Source: Ecdyonurus torrentis
Taxonomy: Eukaryota > Arthropoda > Insecta > Ephemeroptera > Heptageniidae
Direction of reading: 5' to 3'
NCBI GenBank assembly: GCA_949318235.1
Contig: OX439133.1
Span: forward strand, 7,070,637-7,134,636
DNA length: 64,000 bases
Position 1 is the first letter of the stretch. Each line of letters opens with the position of its first letter. A program made the position numbers and the translations under genes. The notes beneath the pieces were generated by a model, which ran no database searches, was not told where the DNA came from, and worked only from the letters and a program-made list of their open reading frames with translations. Shown here piece by piece: positions 12,895-64,000 of the stretch.

Positions 12895-13612
12895 GAATTT
12901 CGAGCGAGGTTGCATGATGATAAGAAATTTTCTCGGTGAAATAGAATTATTGTCTTACCTTCTGTGAAGACATTAGATATTAGATGAAGATATTAGGGTA
13001 AAAGAGCACAAGCAAAAAACAGAAAAAAGAGATACAGGATATTCAAAACTTGTGGACCATGCTCTGGATAATAATCACAAAATTCAATGGGAAGAAGCTA
13101 AAATTATAGGTAGAGAAAGTCATTATAAAAAGAGAAAATTTTTAGAAGCAATAGAAATGGCAAGAAGGAAAAATGAAACAATTATCAGTCAACCAAGTTT
13201 TGAATTGCCACGCATTTGGATCCCCCTTTTGAAACCATTTGATAAGAAAGTACCATATAATCGTACTAAAAATAAAGTCAACGTTTCGCTTGCACCTGAC
13301 GAGGCGCGTACGCCCTCTCCTCCCCTCAGGAGGTCAGCACGGCAGAGAGTGAGAGTTTAGTTTTCAGTTCTGAGGAAGGAGACAGACAGTATGTATCATT
13401 TGTGATATATAGTCTCCGAAAACGTTAAACATTGTGTGTAAATAACATAGCTATGTAATTTTTAAAAAGACTGTGAATTGAGTGTTTTTATAATTATGTA
13501 CAAAGTGACTATTATTTTTTCATTGTTATTTAAAATAGTGATAGCAGCGAGTGTAAAGCCCAGTGTCTTCACAGAAGGTAAGACAATAATTCTATTTCAC
13601 CGAGAAAATTTC
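12895..13612 (+). mobile_element. 5'-truncated Penelope-like retroelement with inverted flanks
   Basis: The frame from 12977 to 13360 reads the C-terminal tail of a Penelope-like polymerase after its GIY-YIG nuclease: RVKEHKQ, then DHALDNNHKIQWEEAKI and KKRKFLEAIE, all typical of these tails. The reverse transcriptase and the nuclease core are missing. A segment of about 80 bases at 12895-12975 is the reverse complement of 13530-13612, giving inverted ends. (TA)n runs flank both sides. This block is absent from the matching place in copy B (about 32945), so it arrived after, or was lost from, one duplicate. Confidence 0.75.
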
Positions 13613-13617
13613 TTATC

Positions 13618-13709
<92 letters not shown>

Positions 13710-13722
13710 ATATATATATATT
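13618..13722. repeat. (TA)n tract
   Basis: Interrupted TA run right of the Penelope-like relic. Sequence after it ('ccggtaaatgaa.tcaca', 13736 on) again matches copy B (33049 on). Confidence 0.95.
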
Positions 13723-14015
13723 CAATCATCTATTTTCCGGTAAATGAAGTCACAACAGGAACATTAAACTTAAATTTAAACTTCCTTCATATTCCTAAAA
13801 TTATTTAACAAAAAATATGTGAAACCCGTTTTAACTGGAAATTTTATTATTGCTGTAATTTTTTTTTTTTAATAATTATTCAATACTATGTAATGATTTT
13901 TATTATTATTTATTACTGCAATGTTGGAACGGAAGTGCTATAAAAAAATTGTACATTCATTAATGATAATTAAAACGTTCATTTAAAATAAATTTGTTAT
14001 TTTTAAATCATTATT

Positions 14016-14023
14016 TATATAAG
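14016..14023 (+). promoter_or_regulatory. Candidate TATA box of gene A
   Basis: TATATAAG about 25-30 bases before the ATG at 14048. It is identical in copy B (33336-33343). The distance would give a very short 5' UTR. The surroundings are so AT-rich that chance occurrence is plausible. Confidence 0.3.
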
Positions 14024-14047
14024 CATTACTTTATTGTAAGCCTTCAC

Positions 14048-30241
<16,194 letters not shown>

Positions 30242-30350
30242 AACGTTCAAGAAAATAAAATATAGTATAACAAATCAACCATGTTTTATGCATTATTGAA
30301 ATATCCTTGTAAATTCTTTTATCTAAATAACGTAAACTAAACAGGTACTG

Positions 30351-30475
30351 TACAGCTCTGGCCAAATTTTAAAGAATGGGGCAGCGGCGGTGGTAGTGTT
30401 TTCCCATAAAGATAACATAGTGTGGTTGCGTGTTGCCTATACAAATCGTTCACAAACTTTTGATCAGAGCAGTAC
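30351..30475. mobile_element. Short MITE family M5, copy 1
   Basis: Left end TACAGCTCTGGCCAAA, right end 'ttttgatcagagcagta', decayed. Core 'ggggcagcggcgg'. Identical setting downstream of B (47105-47229); a better-kept copy is at 46041-46162. Confidence 0.75.
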
Positions 30476-30544
30476 ATACGTCTAATTCTAATAACCTAGA
30501 AGTATTCATGAGTTTCCCACTTTCTTTTAACATAATTTAGTATT

Positions 30545-30930
30545 GAACTTTGATTGCTTATGTTTACTCAAAATACGGAAAAGGAAGTGCCAGAAGAGGA
30601 AACCACGTGGATGTAAAAGTGGGAGAAACCTTGGTGCCAGCAGCAAGCTAACCTTGATTGTTTATGTTTACTCAAAATGCGGAAAAGGAAGTGCCGGAAA
30701 AGGAAACCACGTGACGGTAAAAGTGGGAGGTAGCTCATGGTTAGTTTGCTGCTGGTACCAACTTTTCTCCCACTTTTACCATCACATGGTTTCCTTTTCC
30801 GGCACTTCCTTTTCCGTTTTTTAGAGTAAACAGACGCACTCAAGCAGTCCTTGAGATGGCTCCCACTTTTACAGTCACGTGGTTTCCTCTTCCAGCCACT
30901 TCCTTTTCCGCATTTTGAGTAAACATAAGC
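30545..30930. repeat. Inverted array of an 80-90 base unit, 3' of gene A
   Basis: Four units in the order plus, plus, minus, minus. Each contains GTTTACTCAAAAT(A/G)CGG, 'aaaggaagtgc' and 'aaaccacgtg' followed by 'aaaagtgggag'. Three units keep CACGTG or a one-base variant. Overlapping frames are open on both strands, but this follows from the repetition. Also found, larger, 3' of gene B. Confidence 0.85.
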
Positions 30931-31074
30931 AATCTTTGTAAGTGATTAATATATAAAGCTGCTGTTGTTGTTGTTTTTATTTTTTGTTATACATAAGACA
31001 TACACAAACGCACTTATTAATTGAATAAAAATTAAAAAATATATGTATAATATGATATATTAAATATTATGTAA

Positions 31075-32013
31075 CAGGCAATTAATCTGCTGATAACCAA
31101 TTAACTAAATAACTATCTTCTTCTTGATATGCAAGTTTTAATTATTATTATTTTTTACGATTAACCTTTTAAACTATTTTATCAAATGTTAAAGATAATA
31201 TGAAATTAAAACATTATTTAAAAAGATTCAGGATAAAAAAAAGGCAATTTTGCCTTACCTTTCACCTTAATAAATACATTTTTGAATTGAATTATTAAAT
31301 TATTTTTGTAAAGTACCTAGTTTAAAAATTGAGAAAATTTAACAGACTTTATGTTATTGAACAATAATTATTTCGATCACAATTTTACAATGCTTTATAA
31401 TATGATGTATAAATTACTTTAAACCAGTTATAATTGGAAACTAATTGCCTTTTATTTTTACTCTTTTAAATTTGTTATTAAAAGTTTTATTATTATTATT
31501 TACTCTTTGAACGGAAGAGATATGGGGAAAAAAAGTGATCCGATCATTTATGATAAACGCGAAACATATTAAATATGATCTATATAAATCGTGATTTATA
31601 TGATATGCATTCATTACGAAAGGAATAGACCGGAGAAAAACATAAGTATTTATATCACAAAACACTTGATGGGATTAACATAAATAACATTAGTTTGTCT
31701 CAAAATCCAACAGTAGCCCCGTAGCAGTGATCAGAATATTCGGTTTATGCAACCCGCACAACATTTTCATATTAATTTTTGCATGTTTCTGACGTCATAA
31801 ACATGAATTTTTACGCAAATTGCATACTTTTACTTTGCAGTATTTTCACGCCCTTTCGTGGGTCTACATTAACATTCTGGTAAAAATTGTCAACAGTTTT
31901 GAAGATCCCATTTCGTGTTTATTCATTAAAAAGCACATAATATGTTGTTCTACGTGATCTATGGCTTTAAGTCAAGTAATATGCTAATTTTAGAAATATA
32001 TCTACAATGTGTT
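31075..32013 (+). pseudogene. Relic promoter and first exon of a gene C copy, split by a MITE
   Basis: 31075-31618 matches the promoter region of gene C (48005-48610), including TATATAA at 31581. A MITE (31619-31970) then interrupts, and 31971-32013 continues with gene C exon 1 ('gtcaagtaatatgctaa' to 'ctacaatgtgtt'), now without ATG. Homology to C stops at about 32013, inside exon 1. The body of this copy is missing and gene B follows. Confidence 0.8.
31619..31970 (-). mobile_element. TTAA-type MITE family F5, copy 2
   Basis: Reverse orientation to copy 1: begins 'aaaggaatagacc' and ends 'tctatggcttTAA'. It sits where the ATG of the relic first exon should be. Confidence 0.85.
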
Positions 32014-32625
32014 AAACTTTAATTTACATGAAACTCGGCATATTAAAATTTTTAACAATACATTTTTTATTTTGATTTTTTTTATACAAAAAGTTATAAT
32101 AATAATAATAGTTCTTTATTGGGTTTAAATTGTGAATGGTACATATTTATAGAAAAAAAATACAAAAACAACAAGTAAGTATAACCTAACGGGTCATGAA
32201 TCATGAGAAAAAGGCAAAATGCCTATACACTATAGTGATCTCATCTCACACCTTTATCAGAAAAACTGCTTCGTCAATAAATAAAATATAAGAAAACATT
32301 ATATTAACAAAAAGACAAGAGGTTATAGATTACAATGGAAGAGGGGTTCTAGCCATAACTCGCAATAAGTTATACAAAGAAACAACTCTGGGAAAAAATG
32401 AACTTGTATAAACTTTATGCAACATCCAAGAATATATGAATACACAAAATATAATATTTCATTTAAAATACTCGTATAATATGTGTGCTGCAAATAAATC
32501 ATAAGCATGACAAATATTTTGAAAATGAAATTTTGATTTATTACTTTATAATTTATCACGAAATAAAAGCAACCGTGCTTCTTAAAAGTCAAAACATACA
32601 CAACTAGGCGTTATGTCATCTAATA
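32014..32625. other. Junction segment between the relic C exon and the start of block B
   Basis: AT-rich, with no match that I can see to the A, B or C blocks. It contains the breakpoint of the tandem duplication. No gene seen. Confidence 0.4.
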
Positions 32626-32975
32626 TATATATATAAATAAAATTTTAATATTCTACAAAGGTGAAGGCAATTTTAGTTTAATTGAATATAAATAAATGTT
32701 AAGCTGTATTCCATTTTATATTACATACACAGTATTCTATACGGCACACTATTTTGTGGGTTTATTATAAGAGTAAATTAGGCCTAAAACCTCGCCGTTT
32801 TAAAAATGTGTAAGCGTTAAAATTGTAATTATGAACTGGCTGGGTCAATAAAGATTTTTTATAATACTTAAAGAAACTTTAGATCTCTCTCTCTCTCTCT
32901 CTCTCTGAATTTATTTTGACCTATATACAGTATAAGGAAGTTTAAACTAAGGTTTAATGTTCCTTTTGTGATTTC

Positions 32976-32977
<2 letters not shown>

Positions 32978-33039
<62 letters not shown>
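32978..33039. repeat. (TA)n tract, upstream of gene B
   Basis: TA run between imperfect inverted copies of 'aaggaagtttaa.ctaaggtttaatgttcc' (32936 and about 33070). A poly-T run of about 25 lies at 33166. Confidence 0.9.
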
Positions 33040-33042
<3 letters not shown>

Positions 33043-33335
33043 CTGTTATCCGGTAAATGAAATCACAAAAGGAACATTAGAACTTAATTTAAACTTCCTT
33101 CATATGCCTAAAATTATTTAACAAAAAATATTTAAAACCCGTTTTAACTGGAAATTTATTGCTGTTTTTTTTTTTTTTTTTTTTTTTTTTAATAATAATT
33201 ATGAGATATTGTGTAGTGTATTTTTTATTATTATTTATTACTGTTGGAACGGAAGAGCTATAAAAAATTGTATATTCATTAATGATAATTAAAACGATTT
33301 ATTCAAAGTTAAGTTTTTATTTTTAAATCATTATT

Positions 33336-33343
33336 TATATAAG
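33336..33343 (+). promoter_or_regulatory. Candidate TATA box of gene B
   Basis: TATATAAG 25 bases before the ATG, conserved with gene A. Confidence 0.3.
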
Positions 33344-33367
33344 CATTACTTTATTGTAAGCCTTTAT

Positions 33368-47000
<13,633 letters not shown>

Positions 47001-47104
47001 AACGTTCAAGAAAATAAAATATAATAAATCAACCATGTTTTATGTATTATTGAAATATCCTTGTAAATTCTTTTATCTAAATAACGTAAACTAAACAGGT
47101 ACTG

Positions 47105-47229
47105 TACAGCTCTGGCCAAATTTTAAAGAACGGGGCAGCGGCGGTGGTAGTGTTTTCCCATAAAGATAGCATAGTGTGGTTGCGTGTTGCCTATACAAAT
47201 CGTTCACAAACTTTTGATCAGAGCAGGAC
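47105..47229. mobile_element. Short MITE family M5, copy 3
   Basis: Downstream of gene B at the same place and almost the same sequence as 30351-30475; it predates the duplication. Confidence 0.75.
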
Positions 47230-47299
47230 ATACGTCTAATTCTAATAACCTAGAAGTATTCATGAGTTTCCCAATTTTTTTTAACATAATTTAGTATTG

Positions 47300-47890
47300 A
47301 ACTTTGATTACTTGTGTGCTTCTGTTTACTCAAAATGCGGAAAAGGAAGTGTCGGAAGAGGAAACCACGTGACAGTAAAAGTGGGAGAAAACTTCGTGCC
47401 AGCACCAAAAAGCAGCAAGATAACCTTGAGCTGCCTCCCACTTTTACCATCACATGGTTTCCTCTTCCAGCACCTCCTTTTCCGCATTTTGAGTAAACAG
47501 AAGCACACCTTGTGTGCTTATGTTTACTCAAAATACGGAAAAGGAAGTGCAGGAAGAGGAAACCACGTGACGGTAAAAGTGGGAGAAACCTTGGTGCCAG
47601 CAGCAAGCTAACCTTGATTGTTTATGTTTACTCAAAATGCGGAAAAGGAAGTGCCGGAAAAGGAAACCACGTGACGGTAAAGTGGGAGGTAGCTCAAGGT
47701 TAGCTTGCTGCTGGTACCAACTTTTCTCCCACTTTTACCATCACATGGTTTCCTTTTCCGGCACTTCCTTTTCCGTTTTTTAGAGTAAACAGCGACGAAC
47801 TCAAGCAGTCCTTGAGATGGCTCCCACTTTTACAGTCACGTGGTTTCCTCTTCCAGCCACTTCCTTTTCCGCATTTTGAGTAAACATAAG
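47300..47890. repeat. Inverted array of an 80-90 base unit, 3' of gene B
   Basis: Six units in the order plus, minus, plus, plus, minus, minus. The last four match the array after gene A almost base for base; the first pair is extra. Each unit carries a CACGTG or CACATG core. Confidence 0.85.
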
Positions 47891-48578
47891 CAATCTTTGT
47901 AAGTGATTAATATGTAAAGTTGTTGTTGTTGTTGTTTTTATTTTTTTGTTATACATAAGACATACACAAATGCACTTTTTAATTGAATAAAAATTTAAAA
48001 ATATATGTATAATATGATATATTAAATATTATGTAACAGGCAATCAATCTGCTGATAACCAATTAACTAAATAACTATCTTCTTCTTGATATGCAAGTTT
48101 TAATTATTATTATTTTTTACGATTAACCTTTTAAACTATTTTATCAAATGTTAAAGATAATATAAAATTGCAATTAATAAATGTAAACATTATTTAAAAA
48201 GATTAAGGATAAAAAAAAGGCAATTTTGCCTTACCTTTTACCTTATTAAATACGTTTTTGAATAGAATTATTAAATTATTTTTGTAAAGTACCTAGTTTA
48301 AATATTGAGAAAATTTATCAGACTTTTATGTTATTGAACAATAATTATTTCGATCACAATTTTACAATGCTTTATAATATGATGTAGAAATTACTTTAAA
48401 CCAGTTATAATTGGAAACTAATTGCCTTTTATTTTTACTCTTTTGAATTTGCTATGAAAAGTTTTTTTTTTTTTTTTTTTTTTATTAATATTATTATTTA
48501 CTCTTTGAACGGAAGAGATATGGTGAAAAAAAGTGATCCGATCATTTATGATAAATGCGAAACATATCAAATTAGATC

Positions 48579-48585
48579 TATATAA
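48579..48585 (+). promoter_or_regulatory. Candidate TATA box of gene C
   Basis: TATATAA about 55 bases before the ATG at 48637. Kept in the relic promoter (31581-31587), and unrelated to the A/B promoter. Confidence 0.35.
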
Positions 48586-48636
48586 ATCGTGATTTATATG
48601 ATATGCATTACTATATTGAAGCAGTAGCTTTCATTT

Positions 48637-58629
<9,993 letters not shown>

Positions 58630-58639
58630 TAATGTATGA

Positions 58640-58990
58640 AGTTCGTTCTGCAAACTACCCGAGTGATTCGTTTACGCCGACAATTTGCGGATGGTATCGC
58701 GGCAACCCAACTCAGATAACACCCCAACTTTTCCATGGGATGGGACAGGTTATCCGATGTTTGTCGTGTTTAAAACTTTGATGTTTGTAGATGCCGCCTT
58801 TAGTTATAATTAATGCAATTCTACTTCTGACGGATGGTGACCCGACTTTCATCGGACGCGAGCTCGATAACTATAAGATTCTGACACGATATTTTGCAGA
58901 TATTACTATGATTGTAATCGATTGATTTTTACCACCCACATCCACATCCATCCTACCCACCCCCCTAGGATTGTAATGCAGGAATACACT
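58640..58990. other. GC-richer unassigned stretch after the broken donor of gene C
   Basis: Starts about 30 bases past the lost donor. Composition differs from the intron around it and from the same intron in A and B. No frame or inverted ends found. Confidence 0.35.
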
Positions 58991-59598
58991 GTTGCCACAT
59001 GTTTAATTTATTCATAATAGTCCTATATGAAATATACGTTTTGTGATATTTCTTTATTTTAAATATTTCCTAGTACATCTCGCGCAGATTTGATTTGCGA
59101 TAAAGTCCCATATCAAGTCATAATATCCTCGTCTCTCACCGTGGATAAGTATATCACTCTCACCGTATTACTCTTTGGAAATTAACTTTTTTTTTTTACA
59201 AGATTTTTTAAACAATGAATTATTTTTCACTCATGTAAAAATCGAAAAAAAAAATCTATACATTTTTGCAGTTTGATAAGAATTTCTCTCCATGTAATAT
59301 AATTTTTTACAGGGAATTATAAAGCTTAGTTTAAAACTATTTGTGTGTCACCGATAAAACCACGATATTTTCACCATTTCAAATTAAGTATACTTTCAGT
59401 TGTATAACTTTAATTGATGTACTCAAAATGTTTGAAGTAGAAATCACTTGCACTATCATATGTTAGTAAGGAATAAGAGCATTTCTCATCATTGGCAAGA
59501 TCATTTTTAAATGTCAAATTTACACTTTTGTGCCCCCAAAATCAATATTTTTACAACCATACTTAAATTTAATTTAATTTGATTTTTCTCCTTTTTCT

Positions 59599-59632
<34 letters not shown>

Positions 59633-59721
59633 CAGTTTAGCTTTTAGCAAACTTGTATTACCGTAGTTAAACTGAAAGTTAAAATGATTAAAATGTTAAA
59701 CTGTGTGATTTTTAATTTTAG

Positions 59722-61450
59722 GCTCCATCAAATCCTGAGATCTCGGTTATTTGTTCAACAACATCAATGCTTAATAACTCAACCCTGTGTAAAATAAACA
59801 AAAGTACTTTTTTATCACAGGTAAATAATTAAGAATCATTATAGTGAAGATAAATCTAAGTTGTAGTGTTCTCGCACTTTTCCCCCAATCAGATCAAGAT
59901 CACATAAATTGATCAGTAATCTAATCGTTTCTACATTTTTCAAAATGACCGTGATTTGATATAGTTTACTTTTTGAGCTATGATTGACCTAATTTTGTGA
60001 TTACATCTTTATTTTAAAAATTGAAAAAAGTAGATTGATATAGTAAAATAAAAATAAATTGTTCATATTTCTTTTATATAAAAAAAAAAAGAAAAAAAAA
60101 AAAAAAAAAAGAAGAAGAAGAAGAGTGAAAGGTTAAAAATATCTGCAAGCAAAAGATTGAATTCTATAATTTTAATTTTTTTTTGTATAATTATACAGAT
60201 TTTTTTTACGTGAACATATCCATGACGTGAACAAAAAAACATCGAAATAATTGTGATCTTAGTAAATAATTTAAGATCTGTTCTAGTTTTGATAGTCTAT
60301 TATTATTTTGATATTAATCTGATTTTGATCGAGGCAGAATTCTATTAATTGTATCGAAAATATGGGAACTACGTATAATAATAATAATAAGTGAATGCAT
60401 GACTTTCAATGGTGTCTTTATCTTTTTTCTTTTTAGATTCTTATTCCTTTTCTATTTACTTTTTTCCTTTACTATTCCCTCTCTTTCTTTTACTCTTAAA
60501 CGTCTTTTCATTTAAAACTTAAAATATAATGGTTCAAATTATATCAATATAAATTTTAAGTAATGTAATAACAATTTTAAAATATATTGCTGTTTTCAGT
60601 GCGACAATTTGAATACAAAAAGTAGTTCAAAACCGAATACAGAAACAAAAAATACGGTAAGATTAAGTGTGTATAATATGTATGGTTGGTATACATTTAA
60701 TTCAAAAATTATACTAAAAAATTTATTTTATATTATTATGTTTTGATTTACAAAAAAATTTTAAAAAAATTTATCATCAATGATTAGTAAATAAGGCATA
60801 TATAACTAAATCAATGCATTAATTTAGTTATTTTATTTATTTATTTTAGTCTATTTATTTATTTATGCCTTATATCCGTTTATATTTACATCCACATGTG
60901 GATATAAATATGGATCAATGAAACTGACTGTAGATAATGTAAAGAACCAACCGAGCATTTTGTTCGTCTTTTCCAAATTTTTTCCAATCGTCAAGATCTA
61001 TTTCTGGTAAAAGTTCAACTTTTCCAAAGAAAGAAAAATAATAAAATATTTTTCCACCACCAAAACGTGAAAAATACCGGAAATAGAGAACTAAATCTTG
61101 CAAAAGACGAACGAAATAAGCAGTCGGTACCTAACATTATCTATAATATACAGTTTTATTGATATCATGATATAGATATATCCATATATGCATGCCTAGA
61201 TTGCCTAAGTCAATAAAGCAATTTTATATATTTTATAATATGAAGTAATAATAAGTGAAAGAATAATATTGTAATTTATATATTTTTCTTAAGAATTACA
61301 TTAAAATTACCTAATTGTCTTTTTTTCTATATATTTAATTAATAGAAATACAACCCCATTATTAAAGAAAATATGATGAAGTCAAAATTAAAACTGGACA
61401 AAATATTAGAACTACTGAAAACAAATAAGAAGAAAATTAATTCACCGTGA
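59722..61450 (+). pseudogene. Orphaned exons 12-14 of gene C
   Basis: Exons 59722-59820, 60600-60656 and 61346-61450 keep open frames, acceptors, internal donors and phases matching A and B. They encode the NPEIS...C linker, the C-D-x-LNT exon and the lysine-rich tail ending in TGA. AATAAA is at 61463. Without the exon 11 donor they cannot be joined to the lectin-like units by normal splicing. Their good condition means the donor loss is recent, an allele or an error. Confidence 0.75.
60927..61154. mobile_element. MITE-like inverted-repeat element in gene C intron 13
   Basis: 'actg.tagataatgta.gaacc' left, inverted at 61125-61154. The interior holds 'ttcgtcttttcc' and 'aaaagacgaacga' as inner inverted words. 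Confidence 0.7.
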
Positions 61451-61616
61451 TACGTACAAGAAAATAAAACTACAACAACTTTAATAATAGAAAAATAAAT
61501 AAACTATAATACAAATAATCATGAGTTATGAATTATAAAAATATCCTTGTAAAGTCTGCAACCCGTATTACATATTTAACCTAAACAGTTATATACATCT
61601 AGAACTATTCATGACT

Positions 61617-61784
61617 TATTGATTGATAAAGGAACAACTATTTTGAGGCTGAATATAAGCAATTTCGGTCACGTCCGCTTCCGTTTCTCCTCACTATGCA
61701 TGCGCAGTATGCCGAAACCGAAGCATACATGAGCGAAATCACTTATAGTCGGCTTCAAAACAGTTGTTCCTTTATTAGTCAATA
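61617..61784. mobile_element. Foldback MITE family M4, copy 2
   Basis: Same ends and 'gcatgcgc' centre as 27901-28071, downstream of gene C. A run of C follows at 61786. Confidence 0.85.
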
Positions 61785-62286
61785 CTCCCCCCCCCCCCTC
61801 CTTCCAAATCTCTAATATAATTTAGTGTTAGTATTTTTAAATATATATGCATTTCACTATAGACCAAGCGAAAGTCACCACGGGTTGCATACTTCGCCGC
61901 ACAAGCGTTAAATTTATAATTAAAAAACTGCAATTTCAATTTTATGATGGTTTTACTGTACTGTACATGTTCGAAAGCACACGATTTCACTTTTCAAATA
62001 AACAAAATATACATATTTTTAATTTCTTCCTGTTCTGATTTTACTACAAGGGTGTATGCAGTTAAAGGGAGGCAGGAGTGACTAATTCTTAATAAAATGT
62101 ATCAATTTTTTTGATTACAATATTTAACATACAAACTATTTTAGAAAAAATGTAACAAAAATTATCAATTAAATAAATAATTATAGAATAACTATCAATG
62201 ACGTGTATAATATATATTTTTATTAAAGCATTTAATATTGAGAATCATATATGTATATATAGTATCATATATGTATGTATATGTAT

Positions 62287-62492
62287 ATCGATGTTTACCC
62301 GTCAAAGTGAACGTACTACACTTTACAAATTCTGAGAAAAATGAACGTTCTACACTTTACAAATTCAAATTCCATGTTCACCCGTATAGTTCTGCTGTTA
62401 TACAATGCGTAGAAGCGCCAAACGTATAGATAATTCATTTTGAGGGAAATTTGTAAAGTATAGTTCGTTCACTTTGACGGGTAAACATCGAT
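62287..62492. mobile_element. Foldback element F13
   Basis: ATCGATGTTTACCCGTCAAAG left and exact inverse right. 'acttttacaaatt'-like words ('ctacactttacaaatt') are repeated in direct orientation in the left arm. Confidence 0.85.
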
Positions 62493-62494
62493 AT

Positions 62495-62864
62495 GTTAGC
62501 ATCAAAACCCGAAATTGACCCAAACTAGGTATTTTTGCTCATTTCGGCTTTTGGTTCGTCGCTTTTTGCCAAAACCCGAAATGCGAGTTTATTTCGGCTT
62601 TTGCAGAAATATTCATTTTTCGGGTTTTGATTTTTCTATTTTGACCACAACTAGTTCTGGTCAAAATTCAAAGACCAAAACTAGATATAAATGTTTACAC
62701 CGGGTTTTGCTTTTTGCGAAATGCTCAAAACTAGTATGGATCAAAATTTCGTGACCAAAAGCCGAAATAAACTTGCATTTCGGGTTTTGGCAAAAAGCGA
62801 CGAACCAAAAGCCGAAATGAGCAAAAATACCTAGTTTGGGTCAATTTCGGGTTTTGATGCTAAC
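62495..62864. mobile_element. Foldback element F14
   Basis: GTTAGCATCAAAACCCGAAA left and inverse right, arms of about 100 bases. The words 'cgggttttg', 'cggcttttg' and 'aactagt' recur throughout. It starts two bases after F13. Confidence 0.85.
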
Positions 62865-63126
62865 AGATATATTATATATATCATATTATTGTGTGTTCAT
62901 GATTTTTATTTTGTCGGTCTTTAATGTTCTCGTTACAGAAGTACTTTTACTTCATTAGAACGGTTCTGATTACATTTGCAAATACTAAAAGAAAAATGTA
63001 ACTATGATTATATTGTAGGTACACATAACCTTACTTCAATTACAGTACATGGTACATGTTATTACATCATATATAATCTGTGTATGTGATACGTTGAAAA
63101 TCTATAGAATAACTTATCTTCTTGCC

Positions 63127-63171
63127 ATGCAAGGTTTAGTTATATTGATTTATAGTTCAATACTATCGACT
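63127..63171 (+). other. Possible first exon of a fourth paralogue
   Basis: ATG plus 16 codons of hydrophobic signal-like sequence ending TFK, then AAG|GTTTGT, like the AAG|GTTTGA border of gene A exon 1. The next exon would lie beyond the window. The match in sequence to A-C is weak. Confidence 0.3.
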
Positions 63172-63314
63172 TTTAAGGTTTGTATAAAATTGCAAATAAT
63201 ATTTATTGATTTTTTAATTTATCAAATTCAAATATTAAAAATCTTATTAGAATAATTATAAAAAATACAAAGCAAATGAATTATTCACTGCGCTTTGCAA
63301 TGCTTTAAATGTAA

Positions 63315-63627
63315 TATAGGGTGTATGCATTCATGTTAAAGTCGACGCCATATTGGATTACTCAATAACATGAGCCTCATAGGCAAATAACTCATTTTGA
63401 TAGTTAACAAATTCTAAACAATATTTAAGAGAGCATTGATGTTGTTAATAGGTTGTATTAGTATCTCAAGTATGTAAGAAAAGTTGTAGTAACAAAAAGT
63501 TATCTGATTGTCCAAAGAAAATAGCTGAAAACGAAGTTTGTCCTATGCTGAGCAATGTTATTCATTACTCCAGTAGGGCAGGGCGTCCAAGCGCATTAAA
63601 TATGACGTCATGCGCATACACCCTATA
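63315..63627 (+). mobile_element. MITE family M1, copy 3
   Basis: Perfect ends TATAGGGTGTATGC and GCATACACCCTATA; same orientation as copy 1, best preserved of the three. Confidence 0.9.
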
Positions 63628-64000
63628 GTTGAAATAAGTCTACTTTACATACATAATTATAGTAATAAATATTTTGTTTTTCTTTTAGAGGCCCAAGGTC
63701 CAAAAATATACATACCAACTTAACTTACATAGTCCTCTGACTTTTATTTTTTAACAACAATCACTTTTCAGAGTATTTAATTATTTTTATTTTTTACAAT
63801 GCAATTAAGAATATTATACAAAAATATCAATTTACTATACATGTTTTAACTGAATGCGAAGAGTAAATACTTTTATAACCATTATTTTATCTTATTCATT
63901 AGAGATTAGTGAAATACTATAACGATTAACGTAAATATATAGTTTAAATTATTTCAATACAAATTTATACATATTATTTTATTTTAAATAAAAAATGGTA
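63628..64000. other. AT-rich end of window
   Basis: I see no gene or element. If 63127-63171 is a first exon this would be its first intron. Confidence 0.4.

Noticed and set aside
47250..47611. Overlapping frames of 60-118 residues on both strands, also at 30543-30843
   Set aside because: They come from an inverted repeat array; the frames mirror one another and show no start, signal or domain.

Overview
This is eukaryotic, intron-rich, very AT-rich DNA, most likely from an arthropod. The evidence is short exons with GT-AG junctions separated by long introns, many perfect (TA)n tracts, tRNA-derived SINE heads, a Penelope-like element tail, a mariner-type transposase remnant and dozens of small palindromic elements. 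The species cannot be named from the sequence, and nothing here is bacterial or organellar.

Positions 1-5184 hold the 3' end of a plus-strand gene for a secreted vWD-C8-TIL protein of the hemocytin / SCO-spondin / zonadhesin type. An isolated minus-strand signal-peptide exon follows at 5635-5673. A complete minus-strand gene for a small secreted C-type lectin of five exons and 161 residues lies at 6984-9912. Positions 9913-14000 are mostly transposon debris, including a Penelope-like relic.

From 14 kb to 61.5 kb three plus-strand paralogues stand head to tail, called here A (14048-30241), B (33368-47000) and C (48637-58629, with orphaned exons to 61450). I reconstructed each from splice sites and reading phase. 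Exon order and phase are identical in all three: a signal-peptide exon, then two copies of a roughly 140-residue unit with ten cysteines ending in a divergent C-type-lectin-like half-domain, then (A and B) a cysteine-containing linker and a lysine-rich C-terminal helix. A and B are close duplicates of 473 residues each. C is older, and its eleventh donor site is GT changed to AT, so its predicted product stops at 389 residues although exons 12-14 are still intact. Between A and B lies a relic of a C-type promoter and first exon, interrupted at the ATG by a MITE. This indicates that the duplicated block was gene A/B plus the 5' end of a C gene. A possible first exon of a fourth copy is at 63127.

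The introns hold (TA)n tracts, two huge (TTCCC)n arrays at the same intron position in A and B, and many inverted-repeat elements. Several families are flanked by TTAA, others by TA. Because A, B and C are paralogous, many insertions can be compared with an empty site. The neighbourhood of a vWD/hemocytin-like gene, a C-type lectin and a lectin-like array suggests a cluster of secreted recognition, clotting or secretion proteins. That functional reading is inference; the gene structures are read from the sequence.
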